NCBI GenBank assembly: GCA_024402595.1
Contig: JAKSTL010000025.1
Location: 1 to 32,335 of the forward strand
Reading direction: 5' to 3'
DNA length: 32,335 bases
Origin: Treponema sp.
GTDB taxonomy: Bacteria; Spirochaetota; Spirochaetia; Treponematales; Treponemataceae
The translations under genes and the position numbers were made by a program. Positions 6,972-14,860 of this stretch are shown here, one piece after another (position 1 is the stretch's first letter; every line of letters starts with the position of its first letter). The notes beneath the pieces were generated by a model, which saw nothing but the letters and a program-made list of their open reading frames with translations, made no database searches and had not been told where the DNA came from.

Positions 6972-6995
6972 AAGGGGGAGAATTTTCTCCCCCTT
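6972..6995. repeat. GC-rich perfect palindrome upstream of aspS
   Basis: AAGGGGGAGAA (6972-6982) and TTCTCCCCCTT (6985-6995) form an 11-bp stem with a TT loop. It sits at the far end of the GC-rich repeat that begins at 6911. The rest of the gap up to 7106 is AT-rich and shows nothing further. Confidence 0.7.
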
Positions 6996-7106
6996 AAAAT
7001 CCCCCTATTATGGAATTTAAGAAGAGAGTTATTTCCAGTAAATATTATAAAAGACATTCTAATGATATAAGAAATTTAAATCAAATGATAATTTTATCCT
7101 CCAAAC

Positions 7107-7180
7107 TTAGTCATATTGACTAACTAAATTTGACATCTAAAATCAGGTTTATTATAATATTAGTTAGTCAAGTTGACCAA
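7107..7180 (+). promoter_or_regulatory. Consensus promoter with two flanking operator palindromes (second vapBC pair)
   Basis: TTGACA (7130-7135) and TATAAT (7153-7158) are both perfect hexamers with the ideal 17-base spacer. TTAGTCA-TAT-TGACTAA (7107-7123) lies upstream of the -35. TTAGTCA-AGT-TGACCAA (7164-7180) overlaps the expected transcription start. The two palindromes share sequence and their centres are 57 bp apart. This fits an antitoxin-toxin repressor binding two sites around the promoter. Confidence 0.75.
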
Positions 7181-7209
7181 GTAAAATTATATTTAATAGG
7201 AAAAAAATT

Positions 7210-7455
7210 ATGTGTCAGGTAAATGTATTAGAAGCAAAAACAAATTTTTCAAAATTACTTATGTTGCTGGAAACCAAACAGGAAAGCGAAGTAATTATCT
7301 GCAAAAATAATAAACCTGTTGCAAAACTGACTTATATGCCACCTGTTGATACATCAAGATCACTGGGAATTGCAAAAGGTAAATTAATCTATCCAGACGA
7401 TATTAACGATGGGGATGAAGAAATTGCAAAAATGTTCTATGGGGAGGATTTATAA
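7210..7455 (+). CDS. Phd/YefM-type antitoxin (second pair)
   Basis: An 81-residue protein. The N-terminal part has the Phd/YefM layout: NVLEAKTNFSKLLMLLE, a charged turn, then EVIICKNNKPVAKLTYMP. The C-terminal tail is acidic (PDDINDGDEEIAKMFYGEDL), as in antitoxin segments that cover the PIN active site. The ATG at 7210 follows an AATAGGAAAAAAATT leader with a weak AGGA ribosome site. Its TAA stop shares one base with the ATG of the toxin gene. The upstream consensus promoter with paired operators points to autoregulation by the antitoxin-toxin complex. Confidence 0.85.
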   Translation: MCQVNVLEAKTNFSKLLMLLETKQESEVIICKNNKPVAKLTYMPPVDTSRSLGIAKGKLIYPDDINDGDEEIAKMFYGEDL

Positions 7456-7853
7456 TGGAAATTTTAGCAGATACACATATTTTATATTGGCTTTTTAATG
7501 ATGACCCAAAATTATCTGAAAAAGCAAAAAAATATTTAACAGATCCAAATAATAAAATTTATTACAGTGTTTTATCAATGTGGGAAATCGCAATTAAACA
7601 CAATATTGGAAAAATGAACTTTTCAGGTACAGAATTCCTTCACTACTGTGAACAGGCAGGTTTTATAAAACTTCCATTTGATGACCGCCATATTGTTGCT
7701 TTGGAAACATTAGATAAAAAAGAAAATACACCACCCCACAACGATCCTTTCGACAAAGCCTTGCTTGCACAAGCTAAAGGAGATTGTTTAATGCTGCTCA
7801 CACACGACAACAAATTCACTTATTACGATGAACCATACTACGCAATTGTTTAA
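7455..7853 (+). CDS. VapC-type PIN-domain toxin (second pair)
   Basis: A 132-residue PIN-domain RNase toxin. Metal-binding acidic residues are D6 (LADTH), E44 (MWEIAIK), D97 (HNDPFDK) and D118 (THDNKF). The ATG at 7455 overlaps the antitoxin stop (TAATG), and GGGGAGG at 7441-7447 serves as a strong ribosome site inside the antitoxin gene. All four acidic positions are collinear with the toxin at 3502-3903 although the rest differs widely, so these are anciently diverged members of one subfamily rather than a recent duplication. Confidence 0.9.
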   Translation: MEILADTHILYWLFNDDPKLSEKAKKYLTDPNNKIYYSVLSMWEIAIKHNIGKMNFSGTEFLHYCEQAGFIKLPFDDRHIVALETLDKKENTPPHNDPFDKALLAQAKGDCLMLLTHDNKFTYYDEPYYAIV

Positions 7854-7880
7854 TTGTTTAATTTTTTAATTTTTTAATAT

Positions 7881-7922
7881 AAAAAAGGGCTCGCCTAATA
7901 ATTACTTTAGACAAGCCCTTTT
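7881..7922. terminator. Bidirectional terminator between convergent vapC and lipoprotein genes
   Basis: AAAAAAGGGCTCGCCTAA pairs with TTAGACAAGCCCTTTT, with two non-Watson-Crick positions and a loop of about 9 bases. It has A bases on the left and T bases on the right, so it works in both directions. Confidence 0.75.
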
Positions 7923-7971
7923 CACATTTAGAAATAATCCAAATATCTATTTATTTACATTGGATTGCATA

Positions 7972-9621
7972 TTATTCTTCAATACGTTCAGGATTATTAT
8001 AAAGAACTATTGAGGTATTTTTGTTAATTTCGTTGTTATAACCAACAGGTTCATACCAAATACCTGCCCAGTCTCCAACATCTGGTGTTGTAGCAGAACC
8101 ATCTGCATTAGAATCACCACCATTTTCATCGTCTTTCCAAGAAGTAAGCATTGCATCTCCAACTGTCAAGACTCCACCTTTATCTGGGTAAATATCCAAT
8201 GAACTGTCGATTCCAAATTTAACAATTACACCATCTTCAATTGCTAAGCTACTATATACATAAATATCTCTATTATCTTCAATAAAACAATAAGGAACTT
8301 CTGTAATACCGAATGTTACTGGAGCTTCAATATCATCATAATAAAGATTTATAAGCTGTCTTGTATTCTTTAAATCGTCTTTGTGGAATACATTAGATGT
8401 ATCAACTGTAAAACCTGCAGGACAAGACAATGGCCAATCATTATTGTAGAAAGTATTTCCTGTTACTGTAGATTTAATTGCACTAGCCTTAATATTCAAA
8501 GCTGGACAGTCATAATGCAAAGAACCTTCGCTGGCATTGTTTCTAAAAATACAGTTTGTAACAGTTGTTTTTGCTTCAAGGTTGAGAGCTCCATAATATT
8601 CGCTACCTGCATACTGGAATATACAATAATCAAACTTCGAACCCTGAGACTCCATTCCAAGACCTTCCCATTCTCCAGCATCAGGAACAGACTCTTCACA
8701 ACCAGGAACTACAATACCAACAGAATTATCTTTTACAGAAGTAAAGTAAATTGGGTTTTCTTCTGTACCAACCGCATTAATAACACCATTACCACTAGTA
8801 CCCATAAAAGAATCTTTTGTAAATTTAACAACAGTTCCAGCAGGAATAGAAAGTGTTGAATAAACTCCTAAATATCCATCAACAATGTATGTATAATCGG
8901 CATTCCATGTAACAGGTTTATCTATTTCAGAAACTGTAACAATATTACTAACTTTTACTTCAAAAGCGTATGATGTTGCTCTTGCAATATTACTATTATT
9001 TGTACAAATTACTTCACAAGCATAGTAACATAAAGATTCCTTATTATCAGAAACTGTATAACTAGGTTCTGTAGCACCTGGAATTGCAGTTAAAATATCA
9101 TCTATTGAAGAACCCCACTTCCACTGATAAGACAAAGTACCATAACCTTCTTCTACTGTTGCAGTGATAGAAAGTGTTTCTTCTTCGTTATAATGCAACT
9201 CAAAATCTCTTTTTTCTGGATTAGTAATCTGAGGTACTCCAGCATTTCTAATACCTATAGAAAAATAATCAGAATCTGCAGAAGCTTTTTTTCCTACACT
9301 GGTATTTGTAACTTTACAATAATAAGAACCTCTAGCAGAACTGTCTTTGATAACTAACTTATATTCTGCTTTTGTTCCTCCAGAAATAGCTTTATCATTT
9401 TTATACCACTGATAAGATAAAGAACCACCATCAGTTACAGAAGCTTTTACCTTAAGAGTAATTTCATCACCATAATTCAACTCAAAACTAGTCCCTTCAT
9501 TTTCTACTGATACAGTAGGTGTTGCAGCCTCAACTTCCAAAACTTTTCCCAGTAATGCTTCACAACCAGAAATCATAAAAATCATAAATCCGGCGAAACA
9601 TAAAGCCAACAATTTTTTCAT
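7972..9621 (-). CDS. Surface lipoprotein with Ig-like and beta-helix domains
   Basis: A 549-residue protein from the ATG at 9621, preceded by AGGAG; longer in-frame starts up to 9741 would bury the signal peptide. Residues 1-19 are a lipoprotein signal with lipobox ISG-C20. Two Ig-like modules follow (about 35-125 and 130-230), each with the paired pattern YGDEITLKVKA/YNEEETLSITA, LSYQW and a late YYCKV/YYACEV cysteine segment. From about residue 235 repeated short strands (AGTVVKFTKDS, GVIVKFGIDSS, NPIYFTS, TVTNCIFRNN, STVTGNTFYNN) indicate a right-handed parallel beta-helix. It is probably displayed at the cell surface or in the periplasm and may bind polysaccharide or host ligand (inference). 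It is a single-gene unit. Confidence 0.8.
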   Translation of the reverse strand: MKKLLALCFAGFMIFMISGCEALLGKVLEVEAATPTVSVENEGTSFELNYGDEITLKVKASVTDGGSLSYQWYKNDKAISGGTKAEYKLVIKDSSARGSYYCKVTNTSVGKKASADSDYFSIGIRNAGVPQITNPEKRDFELHYNEEETLSITATVEEGYGTLSYQWKWGSSIDDILTAIPGATEPSYTVSDNKESLCYYACEVICTNNSNIARATSYAFEVKVSNIVTVSEIDKPVTWNADYTYIVDGYLGVYSTLSIPAGTVVKFTKDSFMGTSGNGVINAVGTEENPIYFTSVKDNSVGIVVPGCEESVPDAGEWEGLGMESQGSKFDYCIFQYAGSEYYGALNLEAKTTVTNCIFRNNASEGSLHYDCPALNIKASAIKSTVTGNTFYNNDWPLSCPAGFTVDTSNVFHKDDLKNTRQLINLYYDDIEAPVTFGITEVPYCFIEDNRDIYVYSSLAIEDGVIVKFGIDSSLDIYPDKGGVLTVGDAMLTSWKDDENGGDSNADGSATTPDVGDWAGIWYEPVGYNNEINKNTSIVLYNNPERIEE

Positions 9622-9660
9622 CTCTTTTCTCCTAAAAAACAAAATAAAGTGTAAAAGGTA

Positions 9661-9669
9661 ATTATACCA
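9661..9669 (-). promoter_or_regulatory. Extended -10 promoter of the lipoprotein gene
   Basis: Minus-strand TGGTATAAT is a perfect extended -10, giving a leader of about 30 bases with the AGGAG ribosome site in it. The -35 region is weak. Confidence 0.55.
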
Positions 9670-9756
9670 TCGTTTTAATATATCATGTAATAATTTTTTC
9701 ATTAATGATTTTCTATTATAAAGACAAAACAGATTATGCATTTTACCAATGAGGGC

Positions 9757-9794
9757 AAAAAAATACGGTGGTTGAGCTTGTCGAAACCACCGTA
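9757..9794 (-). terminator. Terminator of the ychJ-rlmB-hemolysin III operon, repeat-derived
   Basis: TACGGTGGTT (9764-9773) and AACCACCGTA (9785-9794) form a perfect 10-bp stem. On the minus strand seven T bases (9763-9757) follow. The GGTTGAGCTTGTCGAAACC core resembles GGTGGTTGAGGCTCTCGAAACC at 30312-30333, so a dispersed repeat seems to have been used as a terminator. Confidence 0.7.
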
Positions 9795-9858
9795 TCTACT
9801 ATGCATTGTCATCTCACCATATTCAATGACCGCTTAAAACTAATTTCGTAAATTATTT

Positions 9859-10779
9859 CTATGCAATAAAGAACAAAGAGAAGAACATAAAAATACTTCC
9901 TGCAAGGAACAACAAATTACTTACAAAATGAACATATTTTACATTCTTCACTTGATACAAAATCAGTCCAACAATATAAACACCAGCGGCTCCCATCAAC
10001 ATAGAAAAACTTGTGCCCGAAAGTGCCGCATAAAGATATTTTATTAAAAGCAAACCAGAAAAACCAGCAACAAAATAAAGTGCAGTTGTAATTTTTGCGT
10101 GTTTTTTACCTGCAATCGCATAAAAGAGAATACCCATTAAATTAAGGCCCCATACAATTCCAAATAAAACCCAACCAATTGTACCACCAATTTTTGTAAT
10201 TGAATAAACTGTATAAGCAAAACCAATAACAAGGAATGTAAACACATGAGACAGACGATTAAATACTGTCTTTGCATTTATGTTTACCAATGCATGCTGC
10301 AAACAAGAAAAAAGATACATCAAAATCATTGAAGCACCAAATAAAGAATGGCTAACAATTGTCAAACTTTTAAAATCCATTCCGTCTTGAATACCAAGAG
10401 TTAAAAGAATTGCAGTTGCAGCTACAAAAAGAGCGGCACCAATTCCCTGAACAATAGAACTGGCAACTTCTTCGCCAATAGTAAGACGGCGCATAGATTT
10501 ATCCATTTCAATAAGAGCCTTTTCATTTTTAATGCGTCTTTCTGCCCGTTTTCGTGCTCTTTCATTTTTTGCATAATCAGCAGCGGCATATTTTGCCTTT
10601 AATCGTTCAGGATCCTCTGCATATTGAATATTTATTTCTCGAATCTGATTTTCGTAATCAGTTTTTAACTGCTTAATTCTAGAGCGTTTTTTCTGCTTAA
10701 TAGATTTTAAAGTAGACTTTCTAACAGCCTTTAAAGCAATTTCGTCCTGAATAGATTCGTGAACCTCTTGAATAGACAT
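9859..10779 (-). CDS. Hemolysin III/TrhA-like (PAQR-type) membrane protein with charged N-terminal extension
   Basis: A 306-residue protein. Residues 1-95 are lysine-, arginine- and glutamate-rich and probably a coiled coil. About seven membrane segments then fill residues 100-306. The core follows the hemolysin III pattern: EEVASSIVQGIGAALFVAA, LFSCLQHALV, VFNRLSHVFTFLVIGFAYTVYS and a final VHFVSNLLFLAGSIFMFF. The family normally has EE...HG, a YHA motif, DHS and a C-terminal H-x3-H. Here QHA is kept, DHS reads SHV and HG reads QG, so some putative metal ligands differ. It is the last gene of the ychJ-rlmB operon (24-base gap), has AAGGAG before its ATG and is followed by a terminator. Function beyond a membrane role is unknown. 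Confidence 0.72.
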   Translation of the reverse strand: MSIQEVHESIQDEIALKAVRKSTLKSIKQKKRSRIKQLKTDYENQIREINIQYAEDPERLKAKYAAADYAKNERARKRAERRIKNEKALIEMDKSMRRLTIGEEVASSIVQGIGAALFVAATAILLTLGIQDGMDFKSLTIVSHSLFGASMILMYLFSCLQHALVNINAKTVFNRLSHVFTFLVIGFAYTVYSITKIGGTIGWVLFGIVWGLNLMGILFYAIAGKKHAKITTALYFVAGFSGLLLIKYLYAALSGTSFSMLMGAAGVYIVGLILYQVKNVKYVHFVSNLLFLAGSIFMFFSLFFIA

Positions 10780-10803
10780 GATTTTCTCCTTAAAAACACC
10801 ACA

Positions 10804-11577
10804 TTACTGGCGATTACTTAATTCGTATAACAAAATGCCGGCCGCAACCGAAACATTCAAACTATCAATTTTTCCGCATGTAGGAATAGAAACAATAGAA
10901 TCACACTGTTTTTCCAATAATTGTGCAATTCCAGTACCTTCGCTTCCCATAACTAAAACCGATTTACTTGCAAAATCAATTTTTCTGCAACTCTCTCCAC
11001 CAGCATCTGCACCATAAACCCAGAAACCAGCTTCTTTTAATTTTTCAACCGCGCGCACCAAATTATTTACCACCGCCACAGGAACCCACGCGCTGGCACC
11101 TGCACTTGCTCTACCAATAATTTCATTACCAGAAATATCATTTGCACTGTTATGTTCTGGAATAATTACAAGGTTTGCACCAAATTGGTCGCAGCTTCGA
11201 ATAATTGCACCCACATTGTGAGGGTCTGTAACTCTATCCAAAACTACGACTGTTGTTTTTTCAGAATCAGAAGTTCTGGTTTTAATCCAAGTATCCAAAT
11301 CCACAAGATTTTCCGCTTTTTTTTGCTCACCAGCAATTGTCATAACAATTCCACGATGGTCCTGCAAAGCTTCGGGCAATTCAACAACAAGCTCATCCAA
11401 TTTTTTGTCATTAACCTGTTCCGCCAAAATGCCCGCTTTTTTTGCCGCTTCCAGAATCTTTTTTACTCGAGGCCCTGGTTTGCTGTAAAAAATCTTATAC
11501 TCTTTTGAATTATTACCTTCTTTTAGAGCAACATTTACTTTTTCTTCAATGGAATGAAAACCTGTAAAAACTTTCAC
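10804..11577 (-). CDS. rlmB: 23S rRNA (guanosine-2'-O)-methyltransferase, TrmH/SpoU family
   Basis: A 257-residue SPOUT methyltransferase with an N-terminal substrate-binding domain (about 1-80) and a knotted catalytic domain. The three SpoU motifs are present: DPHNVGAIIRSCDQFGA (118-134, with Asn121 and Arg127), VMGSEGTGI (209-217) and IPTCGKIDSLNVSVAAGILL (231-250). The arrangement matches RlmB, which methylates Gm2251 in the peptidyl-transferase loop, but a tRNA-specific TrmH paralogue cannot be fully excluded. The start is GTG at 11577 with AGGA about eight bases upstream. It lies 22 bases after ychJ and 24 bases before the hemolysin III gene, in one operon. Confidence 0.87.
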   Translation of the reverse strand: MKVFTGFHSIEEKVNVALKEGNNSKEYKIFYSKPGPRVKKILEAAKKAGILAEQVNDKKLDELVVELPEALQDHRGIVMTIAGEQKKAENLVDLDTWIKTRTSDSEKTTVVVLDRVTDPHNVGAIIRSCDQFGANLVIIPEHNSANDISGNEIIGRASAGASAWVPVAVVNNLVRAVEKLKEAGFWVYGADAGGESCRKIDFASKSVLVMGSEGTGIAQLLEKQCDSIVSIPTCGKIDSLNVSVAAGILLYELSNRQ

Positions 11578-11599
11578 TTCTTAATCCTACTTAATTATT

Positions 11600-12097
11600 T
11601 TAGCGACCGCAGCACTGTTTGTATTTTTTGCCGCTTCCACAAGGACAAGGATCGTTTCTACCAACCTTTGCACCAACTCGTTTTACAGTTGTTGGAATAA
11701 CATTTCCTGCAACATATTTCCAATCGCCATCTACATTTTTGAACAAAGAGATTTCGTGGTGAATATCGTGCATCTGGTGAAGAGTATAGTCTGCAGTAAA
11801 CTCAACAATGGCTTCATCTTCTTTTTCACCTTTTTCGGTTCTAAGAATCTGCAATCCATTCCACTGAGACTGGCGACTCCAATCTTCTGTTGCCTGACGA
11901 TCAATTTCAGCAACTTCTTCATCTTCCATACAAGAACTGATAATGTAATCAATTTCATGTTTTACATAAGAAGAATAACGAGCTCTCATACATGCTTCTG
12001 CAGATGGAGCTTTAATTGTTCCTTTGATAATTGGTTCACAGCATTCGCCGTAAGTTTTCCCTGAACCACAAGGGCATAATTCTTTTGTATCACTCAT
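11600..12097 (-). CDS. ychJ: YchJ family SEC-C motif protein
   Basis: A 165-residue protein with a zinc-binding SEC-C motif at each end: [13 protein letters not shown] (residues 8-20) and [13 protein letters not shown] near the C terminus. Between them is the YchJ central domain, an NTF2-like fold with the marker [18 protein letters not shown]. The family is widespread and of unknown biochemical function. It is first in an operon with rlmB and the hemolysin III gene. The ATG follows a modest GAAG ribosome site. AT-rich sequence with TATATT-like boxes lies just upstream. Confidence 0.88.
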   Translation of the reverse strand: MSDTKELCPCGSGKTYGECCEPIIKGTIKAPSAEACMRARYSSYVKHEIDYIISSCMEDEEVAEIDRQATEDWSRQSQWNGLQILRTEKGEKEDEAIVEFTADYTLHQMHDIHHEISLFKNVDGDWKYVAGNVIPTTVKRVGAKVGRNDPCPCGSGKKYKQCCGR

Positions 12098-12180
12098 ATC
12101 TTCATAATATAATGCATTTTTTATTTACTGTGAAGATAGACATTTTTAAAGATTTTGTCATAAAAGCGTTTTTCTTCTAT

Positions 12181-13878
12181 TTATCTAACAATAATCTGAT
12201 ACATTGGCGTTTTTTCTGGTTGAAGCTGTAAAATATGTTTTTCGCAATCAAGGACTTCCGACGGATCGTGGGTAACATGAAGCATTGTTGTAGTTCCACC
12301 TTTGCCTATTAAATCCATAAGATTCAAGATTTTTTCACGATATTGTTCATCAAGACCGTGGCAAGGTTCATCCAAAATTAAAATCTCAGGATTTTTTACT
12401 GCTGAACGCAAGATTAAAATTGCCCGTTGCTCACCGTAACTTAAATTACCAAAACTTTCATTTTCACGGCCGTCAAAACCACCAAGAGCAAGCCATTTTT
12501 TTGCAGAAGAGATTTCTAAATCAGTTGCCGCGCCATACAAACCAATTGAATCTCTAAAGCCCGACACAATTACATTTTGCAAAGAAGTTCCACCCAGCAT
12601 TCGATATTCCACATGCATTCGGTAAGAAACAATTCCCAGGCGTTTTTTAATATCCCAAATAGTTTCTCCGGAACCGCGTTTATTTCCAAACAAACGAACA
12701 TCGTTAGAAAAAACCTGCATATTGTCGCCAGTAATTAATTCAAGAAAAGTTGTTTTTCCAGAACCATTTGGTCCTTGAATTAACCAATGGTCTCCTTTAT
12801 AAAGCTTCCAGTTCAGATTTCTTAAAACCTGATGATCGCCCCAACCAACATTTACATCGTTCATTTCTACAAGAACAATTTTTTCTTCCTGCTCCTGCAA
12901 ATCATTTTCGTCATTTTTCAAAATTGAAAGTGTAGCTTCCACCGTTTCTTTTAGCTGATTTGCAAAAAGTTCTTTTTTCTCAGATTTATCGGCAATACCA
13001 TTTGTTTGCTCTCGTTTTTCCAAAAGCTTTTCGTAATCAGCACGGCTTCCACAAAAACTAATTTTTTTATCTGCAAACTCAATTACATTGGTAATAGCAT
13101 CTGGAATCTCGTGCCATCTTTCCATGCCAAGAATAATACTTGGAAAATCCTTTATTTCTTCATTCAAAGAATCTTCTTTAAGTTCACGTTTTAACTGCTT
13201 AGAAAAAATTGTATTAAAAAAATCCAAAAGAATTGTTCTACTTTGAACATCCAGCCCCGCAAAAGGATCCGATAAAATCAAAAGTTTTTTGCCGGAAATA
13301 AGAGCACGGGCTAACAAAGTTCTGCGGATTTCTCCAGTAGACATATATTTAAGTCCACGATCCAAAATCTTTTCCACTCCGCAAAGCTTAATTTCTGGAT
13401 AAGCGTCCAATTCACCTGCCAATTTTTCAAGAACCGCTTTTTGATGAAGAATCTGAGCTTTAAAATCTTTACCGTCAAAAGCATCATTGTGGACATCTTT
13501 TTTGCATTCCAAAATGCCTTGTGCTATAAAAACTCGACCGGTTCTACCAATATCAATGCCACCTTCCACATAATCCGACTCGTCATTTTGCCGTTCTTCT
13601 TCAATAAGTTTTGCGGCTCGTTCTAAAGAAACCAGTTCTACGGAATCGGCAAAAATATTAGTAACTCCCGCTTGATTTTCTTTTTGTTCATCTGAATCTT
13701 GGTTTGCCACAAAATGAAGTTTGCCTGCCAGAGCATTTATAAAATCAGCTTTTCCGCCACCATTTGGACCAATAACCAGCCAGGCTTCTCCGGGATGCAT
13801 TTCCCAATCAACAACAGGCAATACAGTTTCTCGAGTATTTTCAATACGACAGTTTTTTACACAAATCAAATTACGCAT
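12181..13878 (-). CDS. Tandem ABC ATPase, ModF/PhrA-like, with degenerate first site
   Basis: A 565-residue soluble protein of two fused ABC ATPase domains with no membrane segment, as in ModF/PhrA. Domain 2 is canonical: Walker A GPNGSGKTT (369-377), signature LSYGEQ (479-484), Walker B ILILDEP (499-505) and switch histidine in HVTHDP. Domain 1 is degenerate: Walker A GPNGGGKAD (37-45) has Ala in place of the Ser/Thr that coordinates Mg2+, the signature is STGEIRR and Walker B reads LLILSDP (199-205). Only one of the two composite sites should therefore hydrolyse ATP. E. coli ModF is linked to molybdate transport genes; no such genes lie here. No ribosome site is visible before the ATG at 13878. 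Confidence 0.8.
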   Translation of the reverse strand: MRNLICVKNCRIENTRETVLPVVDWEMHPGEAWLVIGPNGGGKADFINALAGKLHFVANQDSDEQKENQAGVTNIFADSVELVSLERAAKLIEEERQNDESDYVEGGIDIGRTGRVFIAQGILECKKDVHNDAFDGKDFKAQILHQKAVLEKLAGELDAYPEIKLCGVEKILDRGLKYMSTGEIRRTLLARALISGKKLLILSDPFAGLDVQSRTILLDFFNTIFSKQLKRELKEDSLNEEIKDFPSIILGMERWHEIPDAITNVIEFADKKISFCGSRADYEKLLEKREQTNGIADKSEKKELFANQLKETVEATLSILKNDENDLQEQEEKIVLVEMNDVNVGWGDHQVLRNLNWKLYKGDHWLIQGPNGSGKTTFLELITGDNMQVFSNDVRLFGNKRGSGETIWDIKKRLGIVSYRMHVEYRMLGGTSLQNVIVSGFRDSIGLYGAATDLEISSAKKWLALGGFDGRENESFGNLSYGEQRAILILRSAVKNPEILILDEPCHGLDEQYREKILNLMDLIGKGGTTTMLHVTHDPSEVLDCEKHILQLQPEKTPMYQIIVR

Positions 13879-13920
13879 AAAAAAGTTGTATCATAAATAC
13901 TCAGAAATTTCAAAATCTAG

Positions 13921-14820
13921 TTATTTTGTAACTTTTAATTCAGCCTTAAAACCAGCAATTTCTACAATGTAATCATACTTTTGGATTTCTTCGGTGTTAA
14001 GATTTTCTCTGCGGTTGCTTTTTGAAAAATCCAAAATTGCTCCATTTTCGTCCAAAAAACGATTTCGGTTGCCAATTCGTCTAAAATATACCTTTGCACC
14101 ATTTGTATGAACTGTAGAAGTTGCTTTCCACTGATTAAAATCAATTTTACCTTTAAAATCCCGAATATCTACATCCATGTCCTCGCTGCAATCTAGCTCA
14201 ATATGGCCGTCGGCATTTATAACCATAGCATTTTTGCACTTTCCACCAAACTCAAGATTTTCAAAATCTATATCTCGAATCTTCAGATTTTCGGTAATTC
14301 CATTCAATTCCAAATGAGCCACAAACTTCTGCGGGATTTTTACAAAAATGAATAAATCTTTTTTTGCGGTTGTATCAGTTAAATCTGTAGTATGTTTTAC
14401 AAAAACATCCATTCTTTTTTTATTTTCTTCTATTTTAACCTTTACTTGTTCCGCCAGATAATTCATTTTATTTGAAGCAAGCAAAACTTCTATTTTTTCT
14501 GAAGTTGTTCGTTCCACAATTACTTCGTGAGCAGTTCCAAAGTTTATATCCATTGTTTTGTCTTCGTCTAAATCATACTCGGTGCGACTTTCAAACAAAA
14601 AATCGTGCTTTGACATAAGGGCTTTTTCTTCGCTCAAAAGACTGTCTAAGCTTTCATTAAAAAGATTTGAAATTGCAACCAGATTTTCAATATCAGGAAG
14701 TCCGGTTCCATTTTCCCATTTTGTAATTGCCTGACGACTAACATACAATTTTTCTGCCAATTGTTCCTGACTAAGATTCTTGGCTTTTCTTAATTCTTTT
14801 AATTTATCTGCAAAAATCAT
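13921..14820 (-). CDS. XRE regulator fused to a DUF4097-like beta-strand domain
   Basis: A 299-residue protein. Residues 1-62 are a Cro/C1 helix-turn-helix (LSQEQLAEKLYVSRQAITKWENG). After a linker, residues 85-299 form a repetitive beta-rich domain like the putative-adhesin DUF4097 group (stretches such as LELNGITENLKIRDIDFENLEFGG-type repeats). There is no membrane segment or signal peptide, so it is a cytoplasmic regulator with a sensory or oligomerising C terminus. AGAGGT precedes the ATG. It lies 40 bases after the CPBP protease gene and is probably co-transcribed with it, perhaps regulating it. Confidence 0.75.
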   Translation of the reverse strand: MIFADKLKELRKAKNLSQEQLAEKLYVSRQAITKWENGTGLPDIENLVAISNLFNESLDSLLSEEKALMSKHDFLFESRTEYDLDEDKTMDINFGTAHEVIVERTTSEKIEVLLASNKMNYLAEQVKVKIEENKKRMDVFVKHTTDLTDTTAKKDLFIFVKIPQKFVAHLELNGITENLKIRDIDFENLEFGGKCKNAMVINADGHIELDCSEDMDVDIRDFKGKIDFNQWKATSTVHTNGAKVYFRRIGNRNRFLDENGAILDFSKSNRRENLNTEEIQKYDYIVEIAGFKAELKVTK

Positions 14821-14860
14821 ATTTACCTCTTTTTTTCTATATAAATTATTTTCAATTTCA

